Assembly (NCBI RefSeq): GCF_041146795.1
Contig: NC_135180.1
Coordinates: 35,262,294 to 35,326,293, forward strand
DNA length: 64,000 nucleotides
Direction: 5' to 3'
From: Maylandia zebra
Lineage: Eukaryota; Chordata; Actinopteri; Cichliformes; Cichlidae
Below are positions 1-10,040 of the stretch, in pieces. The notes under the pieces were generated by a model, which saw nothing but the letters and a program-made list of their open reading frames with translations, did not search any database and was not told the DNA's origin. The position numbers were made by a program, and so were the translations under genes. Numbering within the stretch: position 1 is the stretch's first letter; each line of letters starts with the position of its first letter.

Positions 1-112
1 GCTCCCAGCTAGACGGGCTTCCTGCACAAATTCAGTTTGAAAGGAAAACAAATTTTCAACCTGCAGCTGATTTCAGCCATGGTTAATCTGTCTTTGTTTT
101 CATTCTGTATAG

Positions 113-187
113 ATTCTTCAGGTTCAGAAGGTGGAGAGGCGATGGAGGAGCTGATGGAAGCAGTTTCTTTACCAGGCAATGGACCGG
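113..187 (+). CDS. Zinc-finger gene 1, penultimate coding exon
   Basis: Acceptor ...ctgtatag before 113 and donor gtgag at 188. The exon is 75 nt, enters in phase 2 and leaves one base. It encodes a Ser/Gly/Glu/Met-rich stretch (EAMEELMEAVSLPGN) without a fold I can name. Confidence 0.75.
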
Positions 188-2725
188 GTGAGAACTTAAA
201 TGGTTAATATAGAAATTATTTTCAGTAAAACAAACTAACAAAGACTCCGATAATGTGTGATTTCAGATTTTAAATTAGAAAATAACCAGAAACATGACAA
301 ATTGGTCGTGGGTGAGCGTTCACACTAAGAGCAGTTCAGATCAGATCTTCAGACATCCCCTGTGCTGAGTATAAAAAGGTCCAGCGTACCCTGCATGGGA
401 CCTGTTTACTGTGGTCCTACCCACGAGCCTTTGTGGGGTAGAGGGGTCTGGTTTTAGCCCATGGGGCCGACAGGAAGGGTTGTAGGGTCTGGTGATTTGT
501 GGATTGGGTGGAGGTGGAGGTTATGGCTCTCTGATCCCTGGCTTCCAAAATCACCTTGTGGCACCTGGAACATCAACTCCTGAGCAAAGGAGCATGTGCA
601 TGATGTCAGGAGATACTGACAGGATATCGTTGGGCTTATCTACCACCCAGATAGGTGGTAGAAGATGGTTAGATGGCTGGATGGATGACTTGTAATGCTG
701 TGGGGCTGGGCATCCTAACCTTAGACAGCATTAAATTAGCCTTTGGGTCTTAAAAGTAAAGCCAGTGTGCAAGCTGCTAAAACTTAGTCTTAATGGGAAA
801 ACTTGGGTTTCCCGCTCTGTGACATCTGTAAAGACTTTAGTGAAGTCCTCGTTTATGAGCTTCAGGTGGTCAGAAAATGAAGGTAACTTTGTAAATTATT
901 CTCATTATTAAAGTCAGACGGGAGGCCTAAGGAGCTTGGAAAGAAAAGCGTCTCCACCATTTGACCCTAGAACTGAAGAAGCTTCTCGGATGAGAGGTGA
1001 AACGTCTTCAAGCAACTTAAAGAAGTCCAGACGCTTTTCTTTCCAAGCTCCTTAGACTACGATGACCTGGATGACTGAGAACCTTCACAGACATATTGCC
1101 GTCAGACAGGAGGATTATACAGAGTCTGCTCATTAGCTAACAAATCAATCACGAATGTTTGGCCGTGATGATTTCACAGTAAGAAGTGATGATAAATGAG
1201 CTTCTTCTCCTGCATCATATGTGTGAACTTCGATCTTTCCTTTTGTTTAGACGCCACAGCAGATTGTACCTGCGCGGACTCAGCGGAGCCCGAATACACC
1301 GAGAGCCAAAAGCGTCTGGAAGCAGAGGTTTTGAAGAAAGGCAGAGTGTTTGTGTGTGACATCTGTAACAAGACTTTTAACCGACTCTTCCACCTGATGA
1401 AGCACATGAACATCCACAAAGAGCAGCGGCCTTTTACCTGCGACCAGTGCCCGAGAAAGTTCAGGAACGCAGCGACTTTTGAGTACCACCTGCTGCGACA
1501 CGAAGAGAAGAAGTATGCCAGCTACGAGTGCGAGCTCTGCCAGAAGAAGTTCAAAACAAAAATGGGGCTGAAGACGCATCAGGTGGTGCACACGGATGAA
1601 AGGCCGTTCGCCTGCTCCACCTGCGGGAAGGGCTTCAAGACCAAATACAGCCTAAAGTCCCACCAGCTCGTGCACACGGCTGAGAAGCCGCACAAATGCT
1701 CCGAGTGTGGAGAGAGCTTCAAATACGCCTTCACCCTTCAGTGTCACAGAAGCATCCACACTGGAGAGCACCCGTACAAATGCACGGTGTGCGGCAAGGT
1801 TTTTATAAAGAGACGATCGCTCAGGACGCACCAGGCGGTCCACAGAGGGAAGATGTTTACCTGTGAGACGTGCGGTGCTGGCTTCACCCTGCCTCAGAAC
1901 CTGAAGAGACACATGCACATCCACACGGGCGAGAGGCCGTTCAAATGTAAGGTGTGCGGGAAGGGTTTCATTCAGGCCAACAAGCTGAAAGCACACATGC
2001 TCCTTCACGGCGCTTCAAAGCCGTACATGTGCGACCTGTGTGGGAAGACGTTTCTGTACAACTGCCACCTGAGGAGACACCAGAGCGTAACTCATGACGA
2101 GAAGCACGGGCAGGTCATGAGGAGACGGGAGCGGGAGCAGGGCAGGCGCAGAGTAATCTACCGGCAGGACAGGACGATAGTGGACGTGACGCCGTTCAGC
2201 TGCGGCACCTGTCACAAGGGCTTCGACACTGCGTGTTCCCTGAAGAAACACGAGCTCATTCACACGGGTCACATGCAGTACCGCTGCGACCCGTGCGGGA
2301 AGTCTTTCTTCTACAAAGCCACCTATGACTACCACCAGCGGGTCCACTCGGGAGAGAAGCCCTTCGGGTGTGACGTGTGCGGGAAGAGGTTCATCATCCG
2401 TCAGGCGCTCAAGATCCATAAGCTGCAGCACTCTGGAGAAAAGCCGCACAAATGCGAGCAATGCGGCAAGGCCTTCCGCATGTACACGAACTACCAGAGA
2501 CATCAGCTGATCCACACCGGAGAGAAGCCGTATGAGTGCGAGGTCTGCGGCGTGAGGTTCAGGCAGCTCGGGCACGTCAAGTTTCACATGCAGACCCACA
2601 CGGGGGAAAGACCGTACTCCTGCAGCAGCTGTGGACTTGGATTCTCAGACTCAAGGCTCCTGAAGAAACACAACTGCAGCGAGAAATTCCAGAAAATTTT
2701 GGGGGACGCACTCACAGCGTCCTGA
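113..2725 (+). CDS. C2H2 zinc-finger protein, 3' part of gene (two exons, 5' end outside window)
   Basis: Visible exons are 113-187 and 1251-2725 (stop TGA). The first leaves one base (g) that joins 'ac' of the second to make Asp, so the phases agree. The N-terminal part seen is short, Ser/Gly/Glu-rich and unstructured. The last exon carries 14 complete C2H2 fingers joined mostly by TGEKP-like linkers, followed by a degenerate 15th finger (C-x2-C present, ends in His-Asn-Cys). Between fingers 9 and 10 there is a 33-residue very basic insert (2096-2194). The expected role is a nuclear sequence-specific DNA-binding protein; target and effect cannot be read from the sequence. No KRAB, SCAN or BTB domain is visible, but the start of the protein lies upstream of the window. 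I do not recognise an orthologue, so no symbol is given. Confidence 0.9.
188..1250 (+). other. Intron of zinc-finger gene 1
   Basis: Bounded by gtgag and ttttgtttag. It contains the inverted-repeat element at 926-1100. Nothing else coding is supported; the open frame at 492-695 has no splice or domain support. Confidence 0.75.
926..1100. mobile_element. Short inverted-repeat element, fish dispersed repeat
   Basis: A 26-bp perfect inverted repeat has arms at 928-953 and 1029-1054 around a 75-bp core. Near-identical 13-mers (gtcagac[g/a]ggagg) flank it at 913-925 and 1101-1113, which looks like a target-site duplication. From memory the core (gaagcttctcggatgagagg) is abundant in teleost genomes; family name not assigned. 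Confidence 0.55.
1251..2725 (+). CDS. Zinc-finger gene 1, terminal exon with finger array
   Basis: Acceptor ttttgtttag ends at 1250. The exon opens with about 35 non-finger residues (DATADCTCADSAEPEYTESQ and on), then the fingers run from about 1349 to the stop. Open frames on the opposite strand here are shadows of the repetitive finger code. Confidence 0.93.
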
Positions 2726-2960
2726 TGGCGTCGACTCGAGCAAACCAGTCATTGTCCACAGAGCCAGATGAGTGATGCATTCTGGGAGCGTTGCTCAAGG
2801 CTGGGCCATTATTCAGATTTGTATTTTCTTCCATTTTGCCTTCCAGTGATTGTGATATAGTTGGCAGTCTTTTTGTATTTATACATTATATATTTATATT
2901 TTCACCTGGTTTAAAGTCTGTTTTCCTACAGTATTGAATAAAATGGTCAAGACAACAAAA
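2726..2960 (+). other. 3' UTR of zinc-finger gene 1
   Basis: Non-coding sequence after the stop, up to just beyond the AATAAA at 2937-2942. It is AT-rich near its end, as expected for a cleavage region. Confidence 0.6.
2937..2942 (+). terminator. Polyadenylation signal AATAAA
   Basis: Canonical hexamer 212 bases after the stop codon of zinc-finger gene 1, with a T-rich stretch about 30 bases further on (2967-2985). Confidence 0.65.
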
Positions 2961-3560
2961 ATCTCTCAATTGACTTTTTTTTTAAATTTTGAAATTAAAA
3001 ACAGTGTGATCAGAAGCACATACCACCGCCTCTTACCCGTGTTTGCTTAATATAGCTTGATAACATGGAATTATATAAATGTTTACAACTCTGTTAACTT
3101 CAGACTGTGAATACTCTGACTGTTAAAGGGTAATTTTAACGTTTTAACGTCTCTGCTGATCGTGGAATTGTAAGTGTTGTAGTTACTCACTTTGACCACT
3201 GGAGGGAGGTTCAACGTAAACTCGATGCTATACCGTTTCCGTTAGGGCTTTTCGCAATAGAATCAAACATGGTATACGGTATATTGAACAAATAGGATGG
3301 ATACATTTTTGTTACTTTTTTTTTTTATCCAAATAACACAATTCAAACAAACAAAATTAGTGTGGCACGTTTCTTGCAAGTTAATGCAGTTAAAGCTGAC
3401 AATATAAGATAAATGATATACAGTCATTAGCATTTAAACTGAAAAGACAAATTAGAAACGTGTGATTTTATTCTGAAAAGTATGAACTAGGAAACAGTAC
3501 TTGGCTTCGTGTTGTGAATGATCGGCATGAGTTTTTTTTCACCATAACAACAACAGTGCG
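2961..3560. other. Intergenic spacer between the two zinc-finger genes
   Basis: AT-rich, with T runs near 2972 and 3318. No open frame, transposon end or tandem repeat that I can support. The last part presumably overlaps the promoter of the next gene. Confidence 0.5.
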
Positions 3561-3620
3561 GCAGCGCAGAAGTTTTATGACGCATTTGTAGATGCGAAAT
3601 AAACATCACAATCAGTCAGC
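3560..3620 (+). promoter_or_regulatory. Putative promoter/5' leader of zinc-finger gene 2
   Basis: Sequence becomes GC-richer just before the start codon, and the ATG at 3621 has a strong Kozak context (A at -3, G at +4). No TATA box stands out; the transcription start is not located. Confidence 0.35.
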
Positions 3621-3776
3621 ATGGCGGACCTGGAGCCGCAGGTTTGCGCCATTTTGGAGATAATGGTGAACGCGGCGGTGTCAGAGATGAACAAAGTTAT
3701 CGGCGCCTCGGATCCTCCGCGTCCACAAGAGACATCGTGTGTGGCCGAAGACACGCACGGGTCCCCGGAGGATAAG
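3621..3776 (+). CDS. Zinc-finger gene 2, exon 1 (start codon)
   Basis: 52 codons from ATG to ...SPEDK, ending in phase 0. An alternative donor 12 nt downstream (after 3788) would add four residues (VQDK) because gtacaggataag is a tandem copy; either keeps the frame. Confidence 0.85.
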
Positions 3777-6700
3777 GTACAGGATAAGGTACAAGGTGGT
3801 TTACGGTCGTCAGGTATCCGGGCCGGTTCTGGTCCCCGCATTGGTCCCGGTTTCTCCCGAGCCGACGCTTCCTCCAACTGTCGTCCAGACAACCGGCCGA
3901 GCATAGAAATAGAAGAGCTAGCAGTTAGCTCCGGTTAGCTGCGAAATGGCAGCAGGGTGCCGCGCTGTCCTGCTGTATGGAGCATGTGTTTAGGCTAAAC
4001 TTCGCGTAAATATGAGGGGCTGGTGCACGAAGTCTGGGAGAATCCACCTCTGGGCGCCATTTTGGGTTGGGCAGCAGGCCCGGGCTTATCTATCTAGTGT
4101 ATGTCTAGAAGCGCCTCAGCTACAGGTTTCCACAGAGCGCAGGATCGATCTATCAGCTGATATCTGATCAATAACACACTCTTCTGTGATCATAATGACT
4201 GCCACATAGTGTTACCCTGTTGTGCGGTTTTGGGGTTTTCCTTGTATACTTGTGATCCCGGGATCTGATTGGCTGATCAATATATCACATCAGTGTTAGA
4301 CCTGCTTTTTCAGGTCAGGACAGGAAAAGTTTTACCATCTTGCAGCGTGACAAAGTGCAATGTCCTCTTCACTTCATTACATTACTGAACAACGCTGTCT
4401 CAGATTTTCTGATTATCTTTCAACTTGGAATATTTAATATACCTTCCAGAATGAGTTTAAATCAGGTTCATTATTTGACAGTGGCCTGTGTTCTTCCCAT
4501 CAGGTGATCCAGTTGAGCGTCTTCATGTCGTCTCTGGCTCAAGAAGCTGTGGAGAAGATCTGCCAGCTCTTCCATGAATGTTCCTCTGTGCTGCGGCTAG
4601 AAGTACACGACCTTTGTGCTTTATTAATTCATCCACCCACTAACAGTCCAGCAAGAAATCCTAAAGTAGTCCTTGTTTTGTAGGTGACGCAGGGTGTGGC
4701 AGAGATCGAGGACCTGAAGAGGAGACTGGAGGTCGCGGAGACGGCGTTGAAGCTGGCGCTCGAGGGCAGCGGACGTCAGAAGGACGTGGAGGAGCTGACG
4801 GAGGGAGGCAGCGGGCAAAAGGAGGGGAGGGTGGACGTTGAGGTTGTTCAGCTTGAGCAACGCTCAGGGAGGAAGAGTCGCAGAAGTGAGGAGTTCTTCC
4901 TTTTAAACACATTAGTTAGCTTTTGTATTCCACAAGTTTTTAGAGAAAAATATTTTAAATCAAACTGCATCAAGTCAAAATCAGCTGTGGTGTTGTTTTA
5001 AAACTCAAATTTCATGACTGAAAGGAAAATATTTTTAACCTTTTCCCCCTGATGTCATTTCTCTTGCCGTCTCCACTCTGTCCCTGTTGTATTTGACGAA
5101 GCAGAGGTGACCACAAACCGGTTCTGATGTTTGTCTTTTGTTCTGTGTAGGTGTGGTTAGCAGGGACGCCGGAGTGAAGAGATCGCCCATAATTCATCTG
5201 TGGAAAGGCAGAACATATGATGTAAAGTCTTGCGTTGTCCCGCCTCTTCTTCCCATTTCTGTTTCTCATCTTCGCATCACTTGAACATGTTTATTCACTG
5301 TTTCCAAATTGCATAGATTAGTCAGAAAATCTGACCAACTTAAAAATAAAGCAGAGCTGAACATCCTGTGTGGAGGGATCCTGCCAACCTAAATTTGTCC
5401 TCATCCTTTCTTCTGGTCAGGACAGCATCCAGCCTGTTATAATAAAAGAAGAAGGGTTTGAGTGCTCAGCCGACCGGATGTCGTCTGACTCTGGTCAGTA
5501 CAGAGATGAGTTTTGGCAGGATGAGGACGACCCTGACTACCAGGTTGGCTTCATTAATATGTTTTTATATTAACTTGTTTCTTTTTTCACCTTGCAGCTA
5601 TATTATTTCATTGCATGTGCTTTTAAAAATAACTTTTATATATGCTTTTAGATACAAGTTTTTATTTTGTTGTACTGTATTAAGAGATAAGTCCAATTTA
5701 ATGTCAGCTGATGAACATTTTAGACAGAGTTGGGTTTTTTGGCATATTTCTTCACTTATACTAACACCCTTTTATTTAAATAAGAATTTATGATACCCAG
5801 AAACCTTTCAAGCACTGGAAACAATTAGTTTATTCACTGCAATATTCATCGCCCATAAAATTAAATGAGCTAAGGTAACATTTGATGAGCTAAACCTGAC
5901 AATCAACAACGTTTAAACGAATAAACATTTAATCATCCCTTTTCTTCTCTGGCAGGCGGAACCAGACGATCCAGATGATGCTGACCCAGGATACACCACC
6001 AGATCCAAGCGTGTTGCAAAGGGAAAGTCCCACCAAGCTCAAGCAAAGAAGGAGAGTCAGAAGGAGCAGCCTCTGAGCTGCAAACACTGCCGGAAAACCT
6101 TCACCAAGCTGCTGCAGCTCAAAGCCCACCAGGCCGTCCACGGGGCGAGCGCGGAAAAGCCCTTCCAGTGTTCTCAGTGTGGCCGAGGCTTTGCGTTCCA
6201 GCGAAGCCTCAGTGCTCACATGTTACTGCACACAGGTGAGCTCCAGCTTTATCCTTCATACTAAAGCAGGCACAGTCTGTACGATGTACCCGTGCACACC
6301 GTGAAGGCAGGTTTGTTGATGAACTTGGAGCAGGAAGAATCCACAAGCTGACTGACGTCCATCACTAACACACTCTTATTTCTTGGTGAAATTATGTATT
6401 GGTAAAGTTAAGTTAAACTAATATTGGCTAGTTTACAAAATCAAGAAAATCTTAGGGAGACAACAAGACAGCCGACATTTAACTGGAGTTGCTAGGCTAG
6501 ACAGCTAATTTAAATCAGTCTGTTGATTTTTGTGGACTCCCAGAAATGTTTGGTCATGCCTCATGTAAAGCACGTGACTGTTTTTGGAAAATTGTTTCTT
6601 TACACTGATGAGAATAATGAGACTTATTCGGTTAATCTGCTTAAATTACATCAGAATTTACTCATCGTTGTTTGTTGGTGAGCGTGTTTTTGCTTTTCTG

Positions 6701-8718
6701 CATACAGGTGAGAGGCCACACACCTGTGATGTTTGTGGGAAAGGTTTCACCCTGAAGCAGCTCCTGAGAAACCATCAGCGTCTCCACGCTGACGTGCGGC
6801 CATATCGCTGCGAGCAGTGCGGTAAGAGCTTTTACCGGGCGCACGGCCTGAAGATGCACCAGATGGTCCACACTGGGGAGCGTGCCTATAACTGCCAGTA
6901 CTGCAACAAACGTTTCACAATACAAGGAAACCTGCAGCGCCACCTGCGCATACACACGGGCGAAAAGCCGTTCAGGTGCGAGACTTGCGGCAAAAGCTTC
7001 AACCAGGCCGACACTCTGAAAGGCCACCAGCGGATTCACACCGGCGAGCGCCCCTTCAGCTGCGACACCTGCGGCAAGCGCTTCATCCAGAAGAGCGCGC
7101 TGAAGATGCACCAGAAGACCTCTCACGTGGACGAGAAGTCGCTCGCCTGCGTCGCGTGCGGCACCACGGTGGCCTGCGTCGACTCGCTGCGCAAACACCT
7201 CCAGACGCACGCGGCGACTATTCCGTGCACCTGCGTGCTCTGCGGCCAGCGGCTCAGCTCCATCACCGAACTGCGCTCGCACCAGCAGCATCACACGGTG
7301 GACCGGCCTCACAGCTGCGGGCTCTGCGGCAAGAGTTTCAAGTCGTCCAGTTACCTGAAGATTCACCTGAAAACGCACAGCGGGGAGAAGCCGTTCTCCT
7401 GCGACATCTGCGGTCGCATGTTTACACAGCAAAGCAGCCTTAAGTCCCATCAGGTGGGTTTTTGCTGCTTGTTGCACAAGGTGAAACTCATTCATGCAAA
7501 TAAGTCCTCAACATTAGGACGGACACCTTAGCAATCTGTCAGCGTGTCTGAAACCCAGACTCCAGCCCTTTAAGCTGCAAAGAGTGTTCAGATAGAGAGT
7601 AGTGCTTGATGATTTTGGCTTCCAGCTGTTATAAAAACTCTGTGATCAGGATATAGTGATTACTTTTTTGCATTAATTTTTGCAAAAAAAATCTGCTCTC
7701 CAAGCAGAGCTATCATTAACAGCTGCTTTTAAACATCTCTGATATGGTCTGCTTTCGGCACAGCAGATCCAAGGCACTAGTTAACTAACGGCTTTCCATG
7801 ACTCGTCGTAGCTAACGTGCCAGTCTCCTGAGGTGCAGGTTTGCTGCTTCCGTTATTGTGTGGTATCTCAGGCTGGCAGGGACCAGTGGTTGCCCCTTGC
7901 GAGATGGGTTCTGTGGATGAAAACAACCACTCTTCTGGGTCTAAGTCCCCACCAGACAACTTCACCCGCGCCAACCTTATTTTTCCCTTCTCCCTTTGCT
8001 TTTCAGAGTTCATTAAATGTGCATTTGCTGTTAAATAATTGAGATTGCAGTAGTTATAAGTATAATTGGGATTATGGTTTGTCCCATACTTGAGCCGAGG
8101 GTGAACTGCAGCTGCATCAGAATAATGAAGCTCATTATTCATTAGTTATGATGGAGATAAAAAATAACTCTTTGCTTTGTGGTCCAGTAATCAAGGTGTG
8201 GTTAGAGGCCCAGATTGAAATGCTACACCCTGAGTAACCCCGTAAAGTGACAGATGATTGTTAGAATTAAGCAATACCAACCTGGTCTGAGATTAACTTC
8301 ATGTGTATGTTTATGAGTACACTTTGTGTAGATGTGTTGCAGTTCCACCTTCTGCAGCAGCTGTAGCTGAACACGTCTGCTGCAGTGGAAAGAACCTTGT
8401 GGGTAATTTAGTAAAGATTTAAACATGTTGTTTCAATGTTCTCTGCCAAAGGTGGTCCACACAGGAGAGAAACCTTTCAGCTGCGACACCTGCGGGAAAT
8501 GCTTTAGCAACACCGGCAACTTGAACCGACACCAGCGCATCCACACGGGGGAGAAGCCGTTCAGCTGTGACACGTGTGGGCGGAGCTTCAACCAGGGCAA
8601 CAGCCTGAAGGCGCACCAGCAGATTCACACCGGGGAGAAGCAGTTCATGTGCGACAAGTGCGGCAAGAGTTTCTCCTACCTGAGGAACCTGAAAGACCAC
8701 AAGTGCTTCTATGTCTGA
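3621..8718 (+). CDS. C2H2 zinc-finger protein, complete eight-exon gene (647 aa)
   Basis: Exons: 3621-3776, 4504-4602, 4684-4885, 5151-5221, 5421-5543, 5956-6235, 6708-7453, 8452-8718. All junctions are GT-AG and all phases agree, giving 647 residues. Residues 1-152 are predicted helical/coiled-coil: a start like [20 protein letters not shown], then a segment ending SSVLRLE, then a Glu/Lys/Leu-rich segment ([20 protein letters not shown]). Such N-termini are common in fish zinc-finger proteins. Residues 177-250 are acidic ([18 protein letters not shown]). About 14 fingers follow from residue 257. Two fingers lack the usual central aromatic residue (7144-7291) and the last ends in His-Lys-Cys. 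The expected role is nuclear DNA binding and transcription control. No orthologue is recognised. Confidence 0.9.
4504..4602 (+). CDS. Zinc-finger gene 2, exon 2
   Basis: 33 codons, phase 0 in and out: [15 protein letters not shown] ... SSVLRLE. Amphipathic helix character. Acceptor ...cccatcag, donor gtacac (weak). Confidence 0.85.
4684..4885 (+). CDS. Zinc-finger gene 2, exon 3 (coiled coil)
   Basis: Acceptor ...ttttgtag, donor gtgag. Starts [16 protein letters not shown], heptad-like, then Gly/Glu/Lys-rich. Leaves one base for the next exon. Confidence 0.85.
5151..5221 (+). CDS. Zinc-finger gene 2, exon 4
   Basis: 71 nt, acceptor ...ttctgtgtag, donor gtaaag. Encodes [20 protein letters not shown] then TYD; phase 1 in, phase 0 out. 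Confidence 0.78.
5421..5543 (+). CDS. Zinc-finger gene 2, exon 5 (acidic)
   Basis: 41 codons, acceptor ...ttctggtcag, donor gttggc. Contains an IKEE motif as often seen upstream of fish finger arrays, then a strongly acidic end (QDEDDPDYQ). Confidence 0.85.
5956..6235 (+). CDS. Zinc-finger gene 2, exon 6 (fingers 1-2)
   Basis: Begins [19 protein letters not shown], a linker turning from acidic to basic, then two C2H2 fingers. It ends inside the finger linker, leaving one base; the next exon restores Gly of TGERP. Confidence 0.9.
6708..7453 (+). CDS. Zinc-finger gene 2, exon 7 (fingers 3-11)
   Basis: Acceptor catacag at 6701-6707. Carries eight whole fingers and most of finger 11, ending ...SSLKSHQ before donor gtgggt, between the two zinc-binding histidines. 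Confidence 0.9.
7454..8451 (+). other. Intron 7 of zinc-finger gene 2
   Basis: About 1 kb between donor gtgggt and acceptor ccaaag. It includes a 121-codon open frame on the minus strand (7777-8142), unsupported by splice sites or domain, and otherwise nothing recognisable. Confidence 0.6.
8452..8718 (+). CDS. Zinc-finger gene 2, exon 8 (fingers 11-14, stop)
   Basis: Acceptor ctctgccaaag ends at 8451. The exon opens [14 protein letters not shown], which supplies the second histidine of finger 11, then fingers 12 and 13 and a degenerate finger 14. Stop TGA 8716-8718. Confidence 0.9.
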   Translation: MVHTGEKPFSCDTCGKCFSNTGNLNRHQRIHTGEKPFSCDTCGRSFNQGNSLKAHQQIHTGEKQFMCDKCGKSFSYLRNLKDHKCFYV

Positions 8719-10040
8719 AGCTAATCTGTGAGGCGATGTCAGCTCCTGTAATCTGCAGTCAGGTTAGCTGGGACCGAGTTAACACTGAAAGCGATTTTGG
8801 TGATTGTAAAGCTGGCTTTCCCAGATTTCTTCTGTCACTGCCAAGAAAGTGATGCAGGTAGATACGGCGTGGAATTTGTAATGGTGGAAAAACAATGTGA
8901 AGAGTGTTACAGCATCTGTCTGTGAGAATAGCTGACAAATTGCATTTCCAACGTTAAAACTGAACGGACAGAGAGAGTTTTAGCTCCTGATGTGAGTGCA
9001 TTTATCACTGAACTAAGAAAAGCCTGGGTCGAAATGATCTTCAGCTTCTTGCCTTTTGTCAGCGTGATGTAACTGAAAAGCCAAAAGCAGATTTTTACCA
9101 CCACAGTTGGTATTAACGAGCCACAGAAACAGCTGATCCTTATTAAAGACGAGGCATTTTGCAGCATTTTGCAGCATTTTGCCCTTTGGTAATGATTTCT
9201 TGTTATCGCGACTCACTCGCAGATGGACGGGCCAGATGCTTCAGCTCAGTGTAACATTTAAAGCTCTTTGCCAGGGAGACTGAAGTTTGGCTTTTCTTAC
9301 CTAGCGAACACATTTTGTATTGAAACGTGAATTTGTACCAACTCACCGATAGTGCTCGCGATGAGGATGGGCTGTGTTTACATTGCATCACGTGCAGCAC
9401 CACCACAGCTCCTTTTCACACGTGTGAAAGCAAGCAAGTTTCACTATGCATGAGCAACACGTGCTCGTGCTTTCAGAGGTAGCATGAACGGTTTTACTTT
9501 CCACAGTTACAGTTCTGTCGAAATAGGATCGCAAGTCATTGATATTTGGCGCTGTGGCTCTGTTTGAGGTCTTCCCGTCCTTCCGCACATATACATGGAA
9601 AGCCTAAAGGCATTCAGTTTGACTCTGTGGCCTGTTAGAAAAAATGCTGTGCTCGGTATAGCGGTAATCTGTGGGCAGCTGTTACATTATATTCCTCATC
9701 TGGGCTGTATAATGTGTAAAAATGGGACGTCTGATCTCGTTGTGCGGCTGATATTTATAACGGTGCAACTCAAAGAGTGCTTTTCTGTCTTTTTCTCTTT
9801 TAACATCATCTCACATGATGACCGTTACTACGTAAATGCCTTGTATGCATACAAAGAACCGGTGTGCTGAGAACATAACAGACTGAAAGTATTATTTTGT
9901 GAAAATACTTTATTTGTAACTTCTCTTGTGGAGATGATATTCACTCAACCTTGTAACTGAGTTCAATTCATAAAACAGTGAAATGTAAACATGCTTCCTT
10001 TTTGTCTTTCTTAATGATTAAAGAGCTTGAAATATGTTTG
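8719..10040 (+). other. Probable 3' UTR and downstream flank of zinc-finger gene 2
   Basis: No coding signal. Variant poly(A) signals ATTAAA occur at 9142-9147 and 10017-10022; I cannot tell which is used. A 10-bp unit (gcattttgca) is repeated three times at about 9154-9183. Confidence 0.4.

Noticed and set aside
1280..2599. Long open frames on the minus strand inside the finger exon of zinc-finger gene 1
   Set aside because: They are shadows of the repeated finger code; the plus frame has the conserved Cys/His pattern.
6662..7495. 277-codon minus-strand open frame over exon 7 of zinc-finger gene 2
   Set aside because: Antisense shadow of the finger array with no domain of its own.
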